This document shows positions 1 through 6,445 of a DNA stretch of 9,384 bases, piece by piece; positions within the stretch are counted from its first letter, which is position 1, and each line of letters opens with the position of its first letter. The notes under the pieces are model-generated. The model had not been told where the DNA came from, searched no databases, and worked only from the letters and a program-made list of their open reading frames with translations. Both the position numbers and the translations under genes were made by a program. This stretch comes from Planctomycetaceae bacterium. GTDB lineage: Bacteria; Planctomycetota; Planctomycetia; Pirellulales; Thermoguttaceae. Location: assembly GCA_031261125.1 (NCBI GenBank), contig JAISJZ010000082.1, forward strand, positions 1-9,384. The letters are read 5' to 3'.

Positions 1-108
1 TGCGAAAAGGGTTATCGAAACAAGCCGTTGACGGAAGATACAAAAAATAAAAATTTGACCAACGTGAGAGGGAAACCACTTCGGCTCAAGGGAATTGCGA
101 GTTTTTAG
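1..108 (+). pseudogene. 3' remnant of an IS5-type transposase (left-truncated by the window)
   Basis: The frame starting at base 1 is open to a TAG at 106-108 and begins with the residues CEKGYRNKPLTE. From memory, this closely resembles the C-terminal segment of IS5-group DDE transposases, where a (D/E)KGYRG-x-PLTEEQK stretch precedes the conserved glutamate region (R-x-R-VEH-x-FG). That glutamate motif is missing here: the downstream residues are NVRGKPLRLKGIASF and then a stop. The same frame after the stop reads NLPYSKNRKT and ends at 139-141, which recalls the usual 'NLxYN' end of such transposases. I read this as an internally deleted, inactive relic. No terminal inverted repeat or target duplication can be identified. 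The alternative is a chance open frame, because only about 12 residues carry the match. Confidence 0.45.
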
Positions 109-170
109 AACCTGCCCTATAGCAAAAACAGAAAAACGTAGAGTATGAATTATTGTTTTACGGTGCCTAA

Positions 171-1211
171 ACAGCGTCGTTCGCTTTCGCGGACACACCG
201 GTTTTCAACATCGGCAAGGATAACGGCACCACCTCCGTCGTCGGCTTCGGCGGTCAGCAATGGTGGGTCATCGGTCAAAACACCGAAGACAACACCGTCC
301 GCTTGCTGCTCAAATTGGACAGCACCTCAACGGGATACGAGAAGTCCACCTTCCGTTCCTCGGGCGACGGCAAATACGGCTATTATGACGGCAACTTCAC
401 CCTCCAACCGATCGAATACGCTGACAGCACGTTGCAGCGGACAATACAAGGTATTGCTAACGCCCTGCCCGTCAAGGAGCAAGCCGTAATTCAAGCCCGT
501 ACCTCCGCCGACTTGCGGAACAATGAGGGTACGCCGTGGGTGCCGATGGACCCCCAGAAACTCTGGGCGTTGTCTTATGACGAATGGAGTGCCGTTAAAG
601 GAGATGCAACATTTTTTACAGGAAAAAGCGATTATAATAGCGGCTTTTTTTGGCTTCGTTCTCCCTTCCCCTCCTACGACTACTACTCGTTGAGTGGCGT
701 GTCGGGGGGCGGCGACCATATCTTCGTCGATTATGTGTACGCCTACTCGTTGGGTGTTCGTCCAGCTTTCGATTTGGACTTAACGAATGTTGCCGGTTAT
801 GCAACGCTTGACAGCGGATATAAGTTCACGTTCGCCGACGAGAGTTTGAACATCGGCGGCATTAACGGAGACGGAACGCTCGACCTGACGGATGCCAACA
901 CGTTGCTTGCTTCGTTGAACGGCACGGATTACACCTTGACCAGCGACAGCGGGCTGTTCGATTTGAATACGCTTGGTTTTAGCGGACTTTCCGACGGCGA
1001 ATACGAGTTGCTTTTAACGGCATACGAGTTGAATGACAATTTGTTCAGCGATTTCGTCGGCAGCGAGTTTTCGCAAACGGTGCGGATTCAAGACGGCGCG
1101 TTGCTTTTTGACGCACCGCCGCGGGATAACGCCGCGCCGGAACCGGCAACGCTGTTGATTTTCGGTTTGGGTCTTGCCGGTTTAGGACTGGCACGGCGGC
1201 GTAAGAAATAG
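171..1211 (+). CDS. Secreted PEP-CTERM protein with a DUF6273-like domain; 5' end probably frameshifted
   Basis: The frame is open from 171 to TAG 1209-1211, but has no ATG near its 5' end; the first possible start is TTG 303, inside the domain. Translation from 171 begins TASFAFADTPVFNIG, which looks like the end of a signal peptide with cleavage after AFA. ATG 145 would supply the start but lies one frame off, so a one-base indel between about 148 and 171 is likely. The body carries WWVIGQ near its start, then WALSYDEW, FWLRSP and GVRPAFDLDL, the hallmarks of DUF6273-like (C-type-lectin-like) domains. A GDGTLDLTDAN stretch (about 870-900) resembles a dockerin/EF-hand loop. The C-terminus is a classic PEP-CTERM tag: PEPATLL, a hydrophobic helix, then ARRRKK. 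The product should be exported and sorted by an exosortase, anchored or secreted. Its ligand is unknown. It may be a pseudogene unless a TTG start is used or the indel is an assembly error. Confidence 0.72.
   Translation, partial: TASFAFADTPVFNIGKDNGTTSVVGFGGQQWWVIGQNTEDNTVRLLLKLDSTSTGYEKSTFRSSGDGKYGYYDGNFTLQPIEYADSTLQRTIQGIANALPVKEQAVIQARTSADLRNNEGTPWVPMDPQKLWALSYDEWSAVKGDATFFTGKSDYNSGFFWLRSPFPSYDYYSLSGVSGGGDHIFVDYVYAYSLGVRPAFDLDLTNVAGYATLDSGYKFTFADESLNIGGINGDGTLDLTDANTLLASLNGTDYTLTSDSGLFDLNTLGFSGLSDGEYELLLTAYELNDNLFSDFVGSEFSQTVRIQDGALLFDAPPRDNAAPEPATLLIFGLGLAGLGLARRRKK
683..756 (+). repeat. Short in-frame direct repeat within the DUF6273-like domain
   Basis: CTACTCGTTGAGTG at 683-696 recurs as CTACTCGTTGGGTG at 743-756. 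That is 13 of 14 bases, exactly 60 bases apart and in frame (YSLSG and YSLGV). It borders the loop between the FWLRSP and GVRPAF motifs. A local tandem duplication or internal gene conversion could have produced it, but chance in a Tyr/Ser-rich loop is possible. Confidence 0.45.
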
Positions 1212-1250
1212 TCAGTCAAAGCCGTTTCGCTCACTTGCAAAACGACAACG

Positions 1251-1280
1251 AGCCGTGTTCGCAGAACACGGCTTTTTTTC
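1251..1280 (+). terminator. Rho-independent terminator after the PEP-CTERM gene
   Basis: A perfect 10-bp stem (AGCCGTGTTC at 1251-1260 and GAACACGGCT at 1264-1273) with a 3-base loop runs into seven T residues (1273-1279). It lies 40 bases beyond the PEP-CTERM stop and upstream of the dnaJ promoter, so it separates the two transcription units. It also suggests that the upstream gene is or was transcribed. Confidence 0.9.
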
Positions 1281-1291
1281 TTGTTATCGGT

Positions 1292-1385
1292 ACTGGTTCC
1301 GGGTCAAGCGTAAACTAGTCCCCCTTGACGGATTCCGCAAACTGTTCAAGAATTTCCACAAGAAGATATAGGGAAAGGAACCAGT
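1292..1385. repeat. Spaced 9-bp inverted repeat flanking the dnaJ promoter and Shine-Dalgarno
   Basis: ACTGGTTCC (1292-1300) and GGAACCAGT (1377-1385) are exact reverse complements separated by 76 bases. The right arm covers the AGGAA that is the best ribosome-binding candidate for dnaJ. If transcription starts upstream of 1292, the arms could pair and mask it. If it starts at the promoter proposed at 1325-1353, only the right arm is in the mRNA. GGTTCC/GGAACC words are common in this DNA, so chance is a real option. Confidence 0.25.
1325..1353 (+). promoter_or_regulatory. Candidate sigma70-type promoter for dnaJ
   Basis: TTGACG (1325-1330, five of six consensus bases) is followed after 17 bases by AAGAAT (1348-1353, four of six). 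Transcription would start near 1360, about 38 bases before the ATG. It lies just after the terminator of the preceding gene. I saw no CIRCE (TTAGCACTC-N9-GAGTGCTAA) element, so HrcA-type heat control is not indicated here. Confidence 0.4.
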
Positions 1386-1397
1386 GAAAGAAAATAA

Positions 1398-2552
1398 ATG
1401 GCAAAACTTGACTATTACGAAGTCCTTGGTGTCCATAAAAAAGCGAGCAAGGACGAAATAACGTCGGCGTACCGGAAAATGGCGATGAAGTATCACCCCG
1501 ACCGGAATCCGGGCAACGCCGAAGCCGCCGAACAATTCAAGATTTGCGCCGCTGCTTATGAGGTGTTAAGCAGCGATGATAAACGGACGATTTACGACCA
1601 ATACGGACACAGCGGATTGGAGGCGAACGGCGGCAGTACGCAGTTCCGGGATGTCAACGACATTTTCGGAGCGTTCGGCGATATTTTCGGCGAAACAATT
1701 CTCGGTTCGATTTTCGGCGGCGGACGCGGCAGAGGACGTGGGGCGGCACCGGGCGATGACATCCGCTGCAACTTAACGATTGACCTGCACGAGGCGGCGC
1801 GCGGCATTACGAAGGAAATCACATTCCGGCGGCACGAAACGTGCCAGACCTGCGGCGGTACCGGTTCCAAACCGGGAACCGTTGCCGAACGCTGTCCGTA
1901 CTGCGGCGGACACGGACGTATTACACAATCCACCGGCTTTTTTTCGATTCAATCAACGTGTCCGAAGTGCCGCGGTGCCGGTGCGGTCATTACCGACCCG
2001 TGTCCCGACTGCCGCGGTGCCGGACTGATTCCGAAGACCGTCAGCCGGGAAATCAAGATTCCCGCCGGTGTCGATACCGGTACCCGGCTGCGTTTGCAGG
2101 GCGAAGGTGAGAAAAGTCCCGAAGGCGGCGTGCCGGGCGATTGTTATGTTTTCATCACCGTCAAACAGCATCTGTTGTTTCAACGGGACGGTGAACACCT
2201 GATTTGCCGAGTACCGATTGGTTATGCCCAAGCAGCGTTGGGGGCGGAAATTGAGGTACCGACGCTGGACGGACCCGAAAAAATCAAGATACCGGCAGGA
2301 ACGCAGAATAACGATGTTATCACACTGCGGGGGCGCGGGATGCCGGTGCCGCGGCGGAGCATTGCCGGTGATTTGTTGATTCAGGTCTATATTGAAGTGC
2401 CGCGGAAATTGGGTACGGAGCATAAAGACCTGCTGCGCAAACTGGCGAAAATGGAAGGCGAAAATGTGCTGCCGGAGCGAAAATCGTTCTTCGGAAAACT
2501 TGGCGAATTTGTCAGCGAATTTTTCGGAGAAAAAAACACGGAAAGTAAGTGA
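1398..2552 (+). CDS. dnaJ: Chaperone protein DnaJ (type I Hsp40)
   Basis: This is a cytoplasmic co-chaperone that binds unfolded proteins and stimulates DnaK ATP hydrolysis. All parts of a class I DnaJ are present in its 384 residues. The J domain is at about 1-70, with the DnaK-contacting HPD at 33-35. A Gly/Phe/Arg-rich linker spans about 88-121. Four CxxCxGxG zinc-binding repeats lie at 149-156, 166-173, 188-195 and 202-209. The substrate-binding C-terminal domains extend to about 350. The tail contains KSFFGKLGEFVSEFFG, an amphipathic-looking segment. Length is normal for the family. The ATG is fixed because TAA lies directly before it in frame. The ribosome-binding site is weak: AGGAA at 1376-1380 is 17 bases away, with only an A-rich stretch closer. 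No dnaK or grpE is in the window. The gene converges on uvrB with 10 bases between stops and no terminator visible between them. Confidence 0.96.
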   Translation: MAKLDYYEVLGVHKKASKDEITSAYRKMAMKYHPDRNPGNAEAAEQFKICAAAYEVLSSDDKRTIYDQYGHSGLEANGGSTQFRDVNDIFGAFGDIFGETILGSIFGGGRGRGRGAAPGDDIRCNLTIDLHEAARGITKEITFRRHETCQTCGGTGSKPGTVAERCPYCGGHGRITQSTGFFSIQSTCPKCRGAGAVITDPCPDCRGAGLIPKTVSREIKIPAGVDTGTRLRLQGEGEKSPEGGVPGDCYVFITVKQHLLFQRDGEHLICRVPIGYAQAALGAEIEVPTLDGPEKIKIPAGTQNNDVITLRGRGMPVPRRSIAGDLLIQVYIEVPRKLGTEHKDLLRKLAKMEGENVLPERKSFFGKLGEFVSEFFGEKNTESK

Positions 2553-2562
2553 GTCCGTTCCC

Positions 2563-4632
2563 TTACCGCTCGTACCGCGGTGATTCCCTGCCTTTGCGGC
2601 GTTGTTTTTTCTTGCGGAACTCCTTGTCGGCGACACGCTTGAAGTCGCCGTACTTCGTGTTCCTGCCAAGATGCTCTTTCATTTCGTCAATCCTGTCCCG
2701 CAACGCCGCTGCCTTTTCAAACTCCAATTTTTCGGCAGCGTCCAGCATCTCTTTTTCCAATTCGTTAATCAATTCCTGCGTGATAAACAAATCATCGTCC
2801 GCTTTTGCCCCGACTACTCCTGCCGCACAATCCGCCGCCTTGTGAACCTCTTCAATGCCCTTCACAACGTTCTTCTTAATCGTCTCCGGCGTGATGCCGT
2901 GTTCCTCGTTGTATGCCATCTGTTTTTTGCGGCGGCGTTCCGTTTCATTTATTGCTCTTTGCATCGAGTCCGTCATTCTGTCCGCATACAAAATCACCTT
3001 TGCATTGACGTTCCTCGCGGAGCGTCCAATCGTTTGAATCAGCGACGTTTCACTCCGCAGAAACCCTTCTTTATCGGCATCGAGAATTGCCACGAGGGAA
3101 ACTTCCGGCAAGTCCAAGCCCTCCCGAAGAAGGTTCACACCGACGAGAACATCGAACCGCCCGAAACGCAAGTCCCGAAGGAGTTCTACCCGCTCAAACG
3201 CATCTAATTCGCTGTGCAGCCACTTGCAGCGGATGTCAATCTTCTCGAAATATGCTGCCACATCTTCCGCTAACCGTTTCGTTAATGCTGTGACCAAAAC
3301 CCGCTCGCCGGCAGCAACCCGTTCGTGAATCTGTTCCGTTAAATGCGGTATCTGATGCGCCGCCGGCGATACTTCAACAACCGGGTCAAGCAGCCCCGTC
3401 GGGCGAATCACTTGGTCAACGAATTGTCCGCCGCAGTGTTCCAACTCGTACAGACCGGGCGTAGCGGAAACGAAAACTGCCTGATTGATACGCTGTTCCC
3501 ATTCATCGAATTTCAACGGTCGGTTATCGAACGCACTCGGCAGGCGGAAGCCGTGGTCTATCAGGTTTTTCTTCCGGGCGTGGTCACCGTGAAACATTGC
3601 CCTCACTTGCGGAATCGTAACGTGGGACTCATCAACGAACAACAGGTAGTCGTCAGGATAAAAATCGTACAGTGTCTCCGGCTGACTGCCGGGTAGTCGG
3701 TCTGACAACGCGGCGGTGTAATTCTCAATGCCCGGACAATAACCGATTTCCTGAATCAATTCAATGTCGTACTTTGTCCGTGCCTGCAACCGCTGCGCTT
3801 CCAATAACATTCCATTGTCTTTGAAGAATTTCAACCGTCCTTCGAGTTCCGCTTCGATGCGTTCGATTGCTTGGGCAATTCGTTCATCGGGCAGAACGAA
3901 ATGTTTGGCGGGATAAATGACGAACTCATTGACTTTGCGGATGACTTCGGCAGTCGCCGGATTGATTACCGCGATTTGTTCGATTTCATCGCCCCAGAAT
4001 TCGAGGCGGACGGCAAACTCTTCGTTCGACGGATACACTTCAACGGTGTCGCCGCGGACCCGGAAGTTGCCGCGTTCCAATGCGGTGTCGTTGCGGTTGT
4101 AGAGGATGTCAACAAGGTGGGTTAAGAGTTTTTTCCGCGGAATTTCTTCGCCGGCTTTGAGCATTAATATCATCGCTTTATAATCATCGGCGGAACCCAA
4201 ACCGAAGATACACGAAACGGTCGCGACGATAATCGTGTCCCGGCGGGTTACCAAATGACTGGTTGCCGCTAACCGCAATCGGTCAATGTCTTCGTTCACC
4301 GCTGCATCTTTTTCGATGTAGATGTCCCGCTGCGGTATGTATGCTTCCGGCTGGTAGTAATCATAATACGAAACAAAGTAGGCGACGGCGTTGTTCGGGA
4401 AGAATTCTTTGAACTCGCTGTACAGTTGGGCAGCAAGTGTTTTGTTATGCGAAAGAACAAGCGTCGGCCGGTTAAAGTGAGCGATGACGTTCGCCATCGT
4501 GAACGTTTTACCGGAGCCGGTAACGCCTTTGAGAGTTTGGATTTTCTGCCCGTTCTCGATTCTGCTAACGAGAGCGGCGATTGCCTGCGGCTGGTCGCCG
4601 GAGGGCTTGAACGGTGCTTGAAGGTCGAACAT
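2563..4632 (-). CDS. uvrB: UvrABC excision nuclease subunit B
   Basis: UvrB is the damage-verifying helicase-like subunit of nucleotide excision repair. It is loaded by UvrA and then recruits UvrC for incision. The 689-residue protein has the full set of motifs. Walker A GVTGSGKT is at 36-43. The YYDYYQPEAYIP segment (89-100) starts the beta-hairpin that clamps one DNA strand. Walker B DESH is at 334-337. Helicase motif VI QTIGRSARN is at 533-541. The UVR (UvrC-binding) coiled coil is at about 621-653. A basic tail of 36 residues (many K and R, ending SPRYER) follows UVR. Length is typical. The ATG at 4630-4632 gives the canonical MFDLQAPFKPSGDQP start. There is no Shine-Dalgarno, and the predicted promoter lies so close that the mRNA may be leaderless. 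It reads in the same direction as the lipoprotein gene upstream, but probably from its own promoter. Confidence 0.97.
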   Translation of the reverse strand: MFDLQAPFKPSGDQPQAIAALVSRIENGQKIQTLKGVTGSGKTFTMANVIAHFNRPTLVLSHNKTLAAQLYSEFKEFFPNNAVAYFVSYYDYYQPEAYIPQRDIYIEKDAAVNEDIDRLRLAATSHLVTRRDTIIVATVSCIFGLGSADDYKAMILMLKAGEEIPRKKLLTHLVDILYNRNDTALERGNFRVRGDTVEVYPSNEEFAVRLEFWGDEIEQIAVINPATAEVIRKVNEFVIYPAKHFVLPDERIAQAIERIEAELEGRLKFFKDNGMLLEAQRLQARTKYDIELIQEIGYCPGIENYTAALSDRLPGSQPETLYDFYPDDYLLFVDESHVTIPQVRAMFHGDHARKKNLIDHGFRLPSAFDNRPLKFDEWEQRINQAVFVSATPGLYELEHCGGQFVDQVIRPTGLLDPVVEVSPAAHQIPHLTEQIHERVAAGERVLVTALTKRLAEDVAAYFEKIDIRCKWLHSELDAFERVELLRDLRFGRFDVLVGVNLLREGLDLPEVSLVAILDADKEGFLRSETSLIQTIGRSARNVNAKVILYADRMTDSMQRAINETERRRKKQMAYNEEHGITPETIKKNVVKGIEEVHKAADCAAGVVGAKADDDLFITQELINELEKEMLDAAEKLEFEKAAALRDRIDEMKEHLGRNTKYGDFKRVADKEFRKKKQRRKGRESPRYER

Positions 4633-4670
4633 AACGGTTCGATTGTACTTGAACCGTTATGAAATTACAA
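4633..4670 (-). promoter_or_regulatory. uvrB promoter with an embedded inverted-repeat operator candidate
   Basis: Read on the minus strand, TTGTAA (4665-4670) is followed after exactly 17 bases by TACAAT (4642-4647, five of six -10 bases). Only nine bases separate the -10 box from the uvrB ATG, so transcription should start at or next to the initiation codon. A perfect 8-bp inverted repeat, AACGGTTC (4633-4640) and GAACCGTT (4651-4658), brackets the -10 box and touches the ATG. The position suits a repressor site. The arms contain GTTC/GAAC, as several LexA-type boxes do, but spacing and orientation do not match a known LexA box that I can name. No T run follows, so it does not look like a terminator. 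Confidence 0.55.
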
Positions 4671-4693
4671 GTTCGCCGGTTTGCGGGACAACT

Positions 4694-5152
4694 TTACACG
4701 CCCGGTTTCGTGAATTTCTCTTTTGACGAATCAAATTCAAAATCCGCTTTGTCCGTTCCTCCGACGGGTACCGTAAATTCCAATTCGCCGCTGCCTGCCC
4801 GCGACGGAATCTTGTACGGACACGGGTTTGCCTTCGTTACGCCTTCTATCGGATTCGGGTCGGCATCAGGGTCTTTCCACGAAAGATAGACGACGTAATC
4901 GCCGGGCATCGCCCCGCTTTTGTTGTCCACGACCAGTTTCAGCGAGTACCGTCCATCACTACCGGTTTTGCCGAACGCTGCCTGCTGTTTGCTGTCCCCG
5001 GCTTTTCCCTGAAACAGAACGGAAATGTTTTCGCCGGGCGTACCGTCGAAAACGATTTTCCCGGAAACGGCGACCGTTTTTGGTCCGCAGCCGGTCAACA
5101 GCGATGACAAAATGGTACAAAACAGAAAAAAAACACAATTTTTACGCAGCAT
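4694..5152 (-). CDS. Small lipoprotein of planctomycete type with a transthyretin-like/carboxypeptidase-regulatory-like fold
   Basis: The 152-residue product starts with a lipoprotein signal: MLRKN, a hydrophobic stretch, then lipobox LTGC with the lipidated cysteine at 22. The mature part opens with VAVSGKIVFDGTP and continues GSDGRYSLKL and GDYVVYLSW, the pattern of transthyretin-like/carboxypeptidase-regulatory-like beta-sandwich domains. Planctomycetes encode many such lipoproteins, often beside DUF1559 genes. Here the partner is divergent rather than in tandem. Function is unknown; an envelope-attached structural or binding role is inferred. The ATG at 5150-5152 gives a normal signal peptide, though no Shine-Dalgarno is visible. 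The 61-base gap to uvrB contains the uvrB promoter, so the two genes need not be one operon. Confidence 0.85.
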   Translation of the reverse strand: MLRKNCVFFLFCTILSSLLTGCGPKTVAVSGKIVFDGTPGENISVLFQGKAGDSKQQAAFGKTGSDGRYSLKLVVDNKSGAMPGDYVVYLSWKDPDADPNPIEGVTKANPCPYKIPSRAGSGELEFTVPVGGTDKADFEFDSSKEKFTKPGV

Positions 5153-5165
5153 TGGAAAATAAATC

Positions 5166-5194
5166 TTGATTTTCTTGAAAGTTTCAACTACAAT
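5166..5194 (+). promoter_or_regulatory. Candidate promoter for the DUF1559 gene
   Basis: TTGATT (5166-5171) and TACAAT (5189-5194) are spaced by 17 bases. The -10 hexamer is the same as at uvrB. Transcription would begin near 5201 and leave a leader of about 64 bases before the ATG. A perfect TTGACA at 5202-5207 lies just downstream, but has no convincing -10 partner at normal spacing. Confidence 0.45.
5175..5187. promoter_or_regulatory. Palindrome between divergent promoters (operator candidate)
   Basis: TTGAAAGTTTCAA is a perfect palindrome (6-bp arms, one central base). It sits in the spacer of the proposed DUF1559 promoter and downstream of the proposed lipoprotein promoter, so one bound regulator could affect both genes. 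It is AT-rich and short, so chance cannot be excluded. Confidence 0.35.
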
Positions 5195-5208
5195 AACGCG
5201 ATTGACAT

Positions 5209-5237
5209 ATTAAACCGTGTTTTGTACCGAAATACAA
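5209..5237 (-). promoter_or_regulatory. Candidate promoter for the lipoprotein gene
   Basis: On the minus strand, TTGTAT (5232-5237) and TTTAAT (5209-5214, five of six -10 bases) are spaced by 17 bases. The leader to the lipoprotein ATG would be about 50 bases and would cross the palindrome. The -35 box is weak. Confidence 0.35.
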
Positions 5238-5264
5238 GAGACATCAAACAGAAAGGAAAGAAAA

Positions 5265-6374
5265 ATGACCAAAACAAATTCCGCAAATGTTAAATTGGAG
5301 TGGGAGGGCAATCTGCGTCGTTTTCGCGGCTTCACTCTCGTTGAACTTCTCGTTGTTATCGCCATTATCGGCGTTCTCATTGCGCTGCTTTTACCGGCGG
5401 TTCAAGCGGCGCGGGAAGCGGCACGGCGGATGTCCTGCTCGAACAAACTGAAACAGATGGCGTTGTCGTGCCACAACTATCACGACACGCATCAGCAGTT
5501 CCCGTTCGGAATGGTTGACCGGCAAAACGGCAACAGTACTGCTTCTCTTTGGCGGTTCTTTGCTCCGTGGGGTGTTTCAATTCTGCCGTTTATCGAACAG
5601 CAGCAGGTATTTGCGATGTACTTCGGAGCCGCCGGTATGGAAAATCACTCGCCGGGGGCGGTCAATGCCAGCAATCAGGGCAAGAATCAGGAAATCGCGA
5701 TGATGCGGATGACCATTTACGAGTGTCCCAGCGATATTGGTCCGGGAACGCAGGAACTTCCGGCAACGGACGACGGACACTCGGATTACACCAAGTTTCT
5801 GTTGTACCGGTCGTCGTACCGCGGTGTCGGCGGTGCGAATACCGGCGGAACGTGGTACTGGGACGACAATGCCGGCGGACAATCAAGCGGCGGCGGAGTC
5901 AGGGCTTATATGCGGGGCGTTCTGCACAATTATAACTCGACCACTGACGGTACTAAGGTGATTGAGTCCTTTGCAACGCTGACGGACGGGACATCAAATC
6001 AGACGTTGTTCATTGAGCGTCATATGCCGATGAACGGACTACAGCGGCGGTCAACGTTTTGGAGTTCGGTACCGTCCAATCACCTTTACACGGCAGCACC
6101 GAAAACGGCAACATTTTTGGGAACGGATTGGGACAAATGTATTGCTACGAGCGGTCTTGCAAGTTCGACAGATGTTTGGTTTTGCGGCAGAAATGCGGGA
6201 GCGTATCATCCGGGGGGAGTGAATGTTGCGATTGCCGACGGTTCGGTACGGTTCGTTTCCAACACGGTTGATGTCGGTATCGGCTGGGCGGCAGACCGGA
6301 CGGATTTGCAGATGATTGGCGTTTGGGGCTGTCTGTGTGCGATTGGCGACGGCACACCGGTTTCCCTGCCGTAG
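5265..6374 (+). CDS. DUF1559 protein with type IV pilin-like N-terminus
   Basis: This 369-residue protein has a prepilin-type cleavage/methylation motif: RFRG at 19-22, then FTLVELLVVIAII, with the conserved Glu at +5 (residue 27). The hydrophobic helix runs to about 45 and is followed by PAVQAAREAARRMSC and the NKLKQMALSCHNYHD stretch typical of DUF1559. Near the C-terminus, YHPGGVNVAIADGSVRF is the family's H-x-GG...DG motif. DUF1559 proteins are a very large paralogous family in planctomycetes. They are thought to be pseudopilin-like and exported or envelope-associated, but their role is unresolved. The start is ATG 5265, preceded by AAGGAA (5253-5258) at good spacing. An upstream in-frame GTG at 5217 lacks a ribosome-binding site. 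The region before the cleavage site is somewhat long and includes acidic and Trp residues (LEWEGN). Confidence 0.93.
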   Translation: MTKTNSANVKLEWEGNLRRFRGFTLVELLVVIAIIGVLIALLLPAVQAAREAARRMSCSNKLKQMALSCHNYHDTHQQFPFGMVDRQNGNSTASLWRFFAPWGVSILPFIEQQQVFAMYFGAAGMENHSPGAVNASNQGKNQEIAMMRMTIYECPSDIGPGTQELPATDDGHSDYTKFLLYRSSYRGVGGANTGGTWYWDDNAGGQSSGGGVRAYMRGVLHNYNSTTDGTKVIESFATLTDGTSNQTLFIERHMPMNGLQRRSTFWSSVPSNHLYTAAPKTATFLGTDWDKCIATSGLASSTDVWFCGRNAGAYHPGGVNVAIADGSVRFVSNTVDVGIGWAADRTDLQMIGVWGCLCAIGDGTPVSLP

Positions 6375-6403
6375 TTGATAACGAATAAAAAGTAAGGTAC
6401 GAT
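6375..6403 (+). promoter_or_regulatory. Candidate promoter for the pseudokinase operon
   Basis: TTGATA (6375-6380, five of six) and TACGAT (6398-6403, four of six) have 17-base spacing. The -35 box starts directly after the DUF1559 stop codon. Transcription near 6410 would give a leader of about 36 bases with no Shine-Dalgarno. No terminator is visible after the DUF1559 gene, so read-through is also possible. Confidence 0.45.
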
Positions 6404-6445
6404 GTTTTCAGAGCCACCCTTACATTAAAAAAGCGGCAGTACCCG

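Noticed and set aside
145..489. 114-residue open frame from ATG 145
   Set aside because: After a few codons it runs antiparallel in character to the real DUF6273-like frame and gives a Ser/Thr/Pro-rich low-complexity product. Only its first codons may matter, as the displaced start of the PEP-CTERM gene.
1281..1397. CIRCE heat-shock operator upstream of dnaJ
   Set aside because: No TTAGCACTC/GAGTGCTAA arms are present.
1953..2669. 238-residue minus-strand frame opposite dnaJ
   Set aside because: It lies across the zinc-finger and C-terminal domains of dnaJ and the end of uvrB, has no recognisable motifs, and is a shadow of strong coding sequence.
2602..3207. 201-residue plus-strand frame opposite uvrB
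   Set aside because: It is fully contained in the uvrB UVR/helicase region, which has clear family motifs; the composition is that of a shadow frame.
4633..4658. Inverted repeat before uvrB as a terminator for the lipoprotein gene
   Set aside because: On the minus strand the stem is followed by the uvrB ATG, not a T run, and the repeat coincides with a promoter -10 box.
5202..5230. Promoter based on the perfect TTGACA at 5202-5207
   Set aside because: At 15-18 base spacing the -10 candidates (TACCGA, GTACCG) are poor. The TTGATT/TACAAT pair just upstream is better.
5217..5264. GTG 5217 as start of the DUF1559 gene
   Set aside because: It would add 16 polar residues before a protein that already has ATG 5265 with AAGGAA at correct spacing. 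The GTG itself has no ribosome-binding site and overlaps the promoter region.
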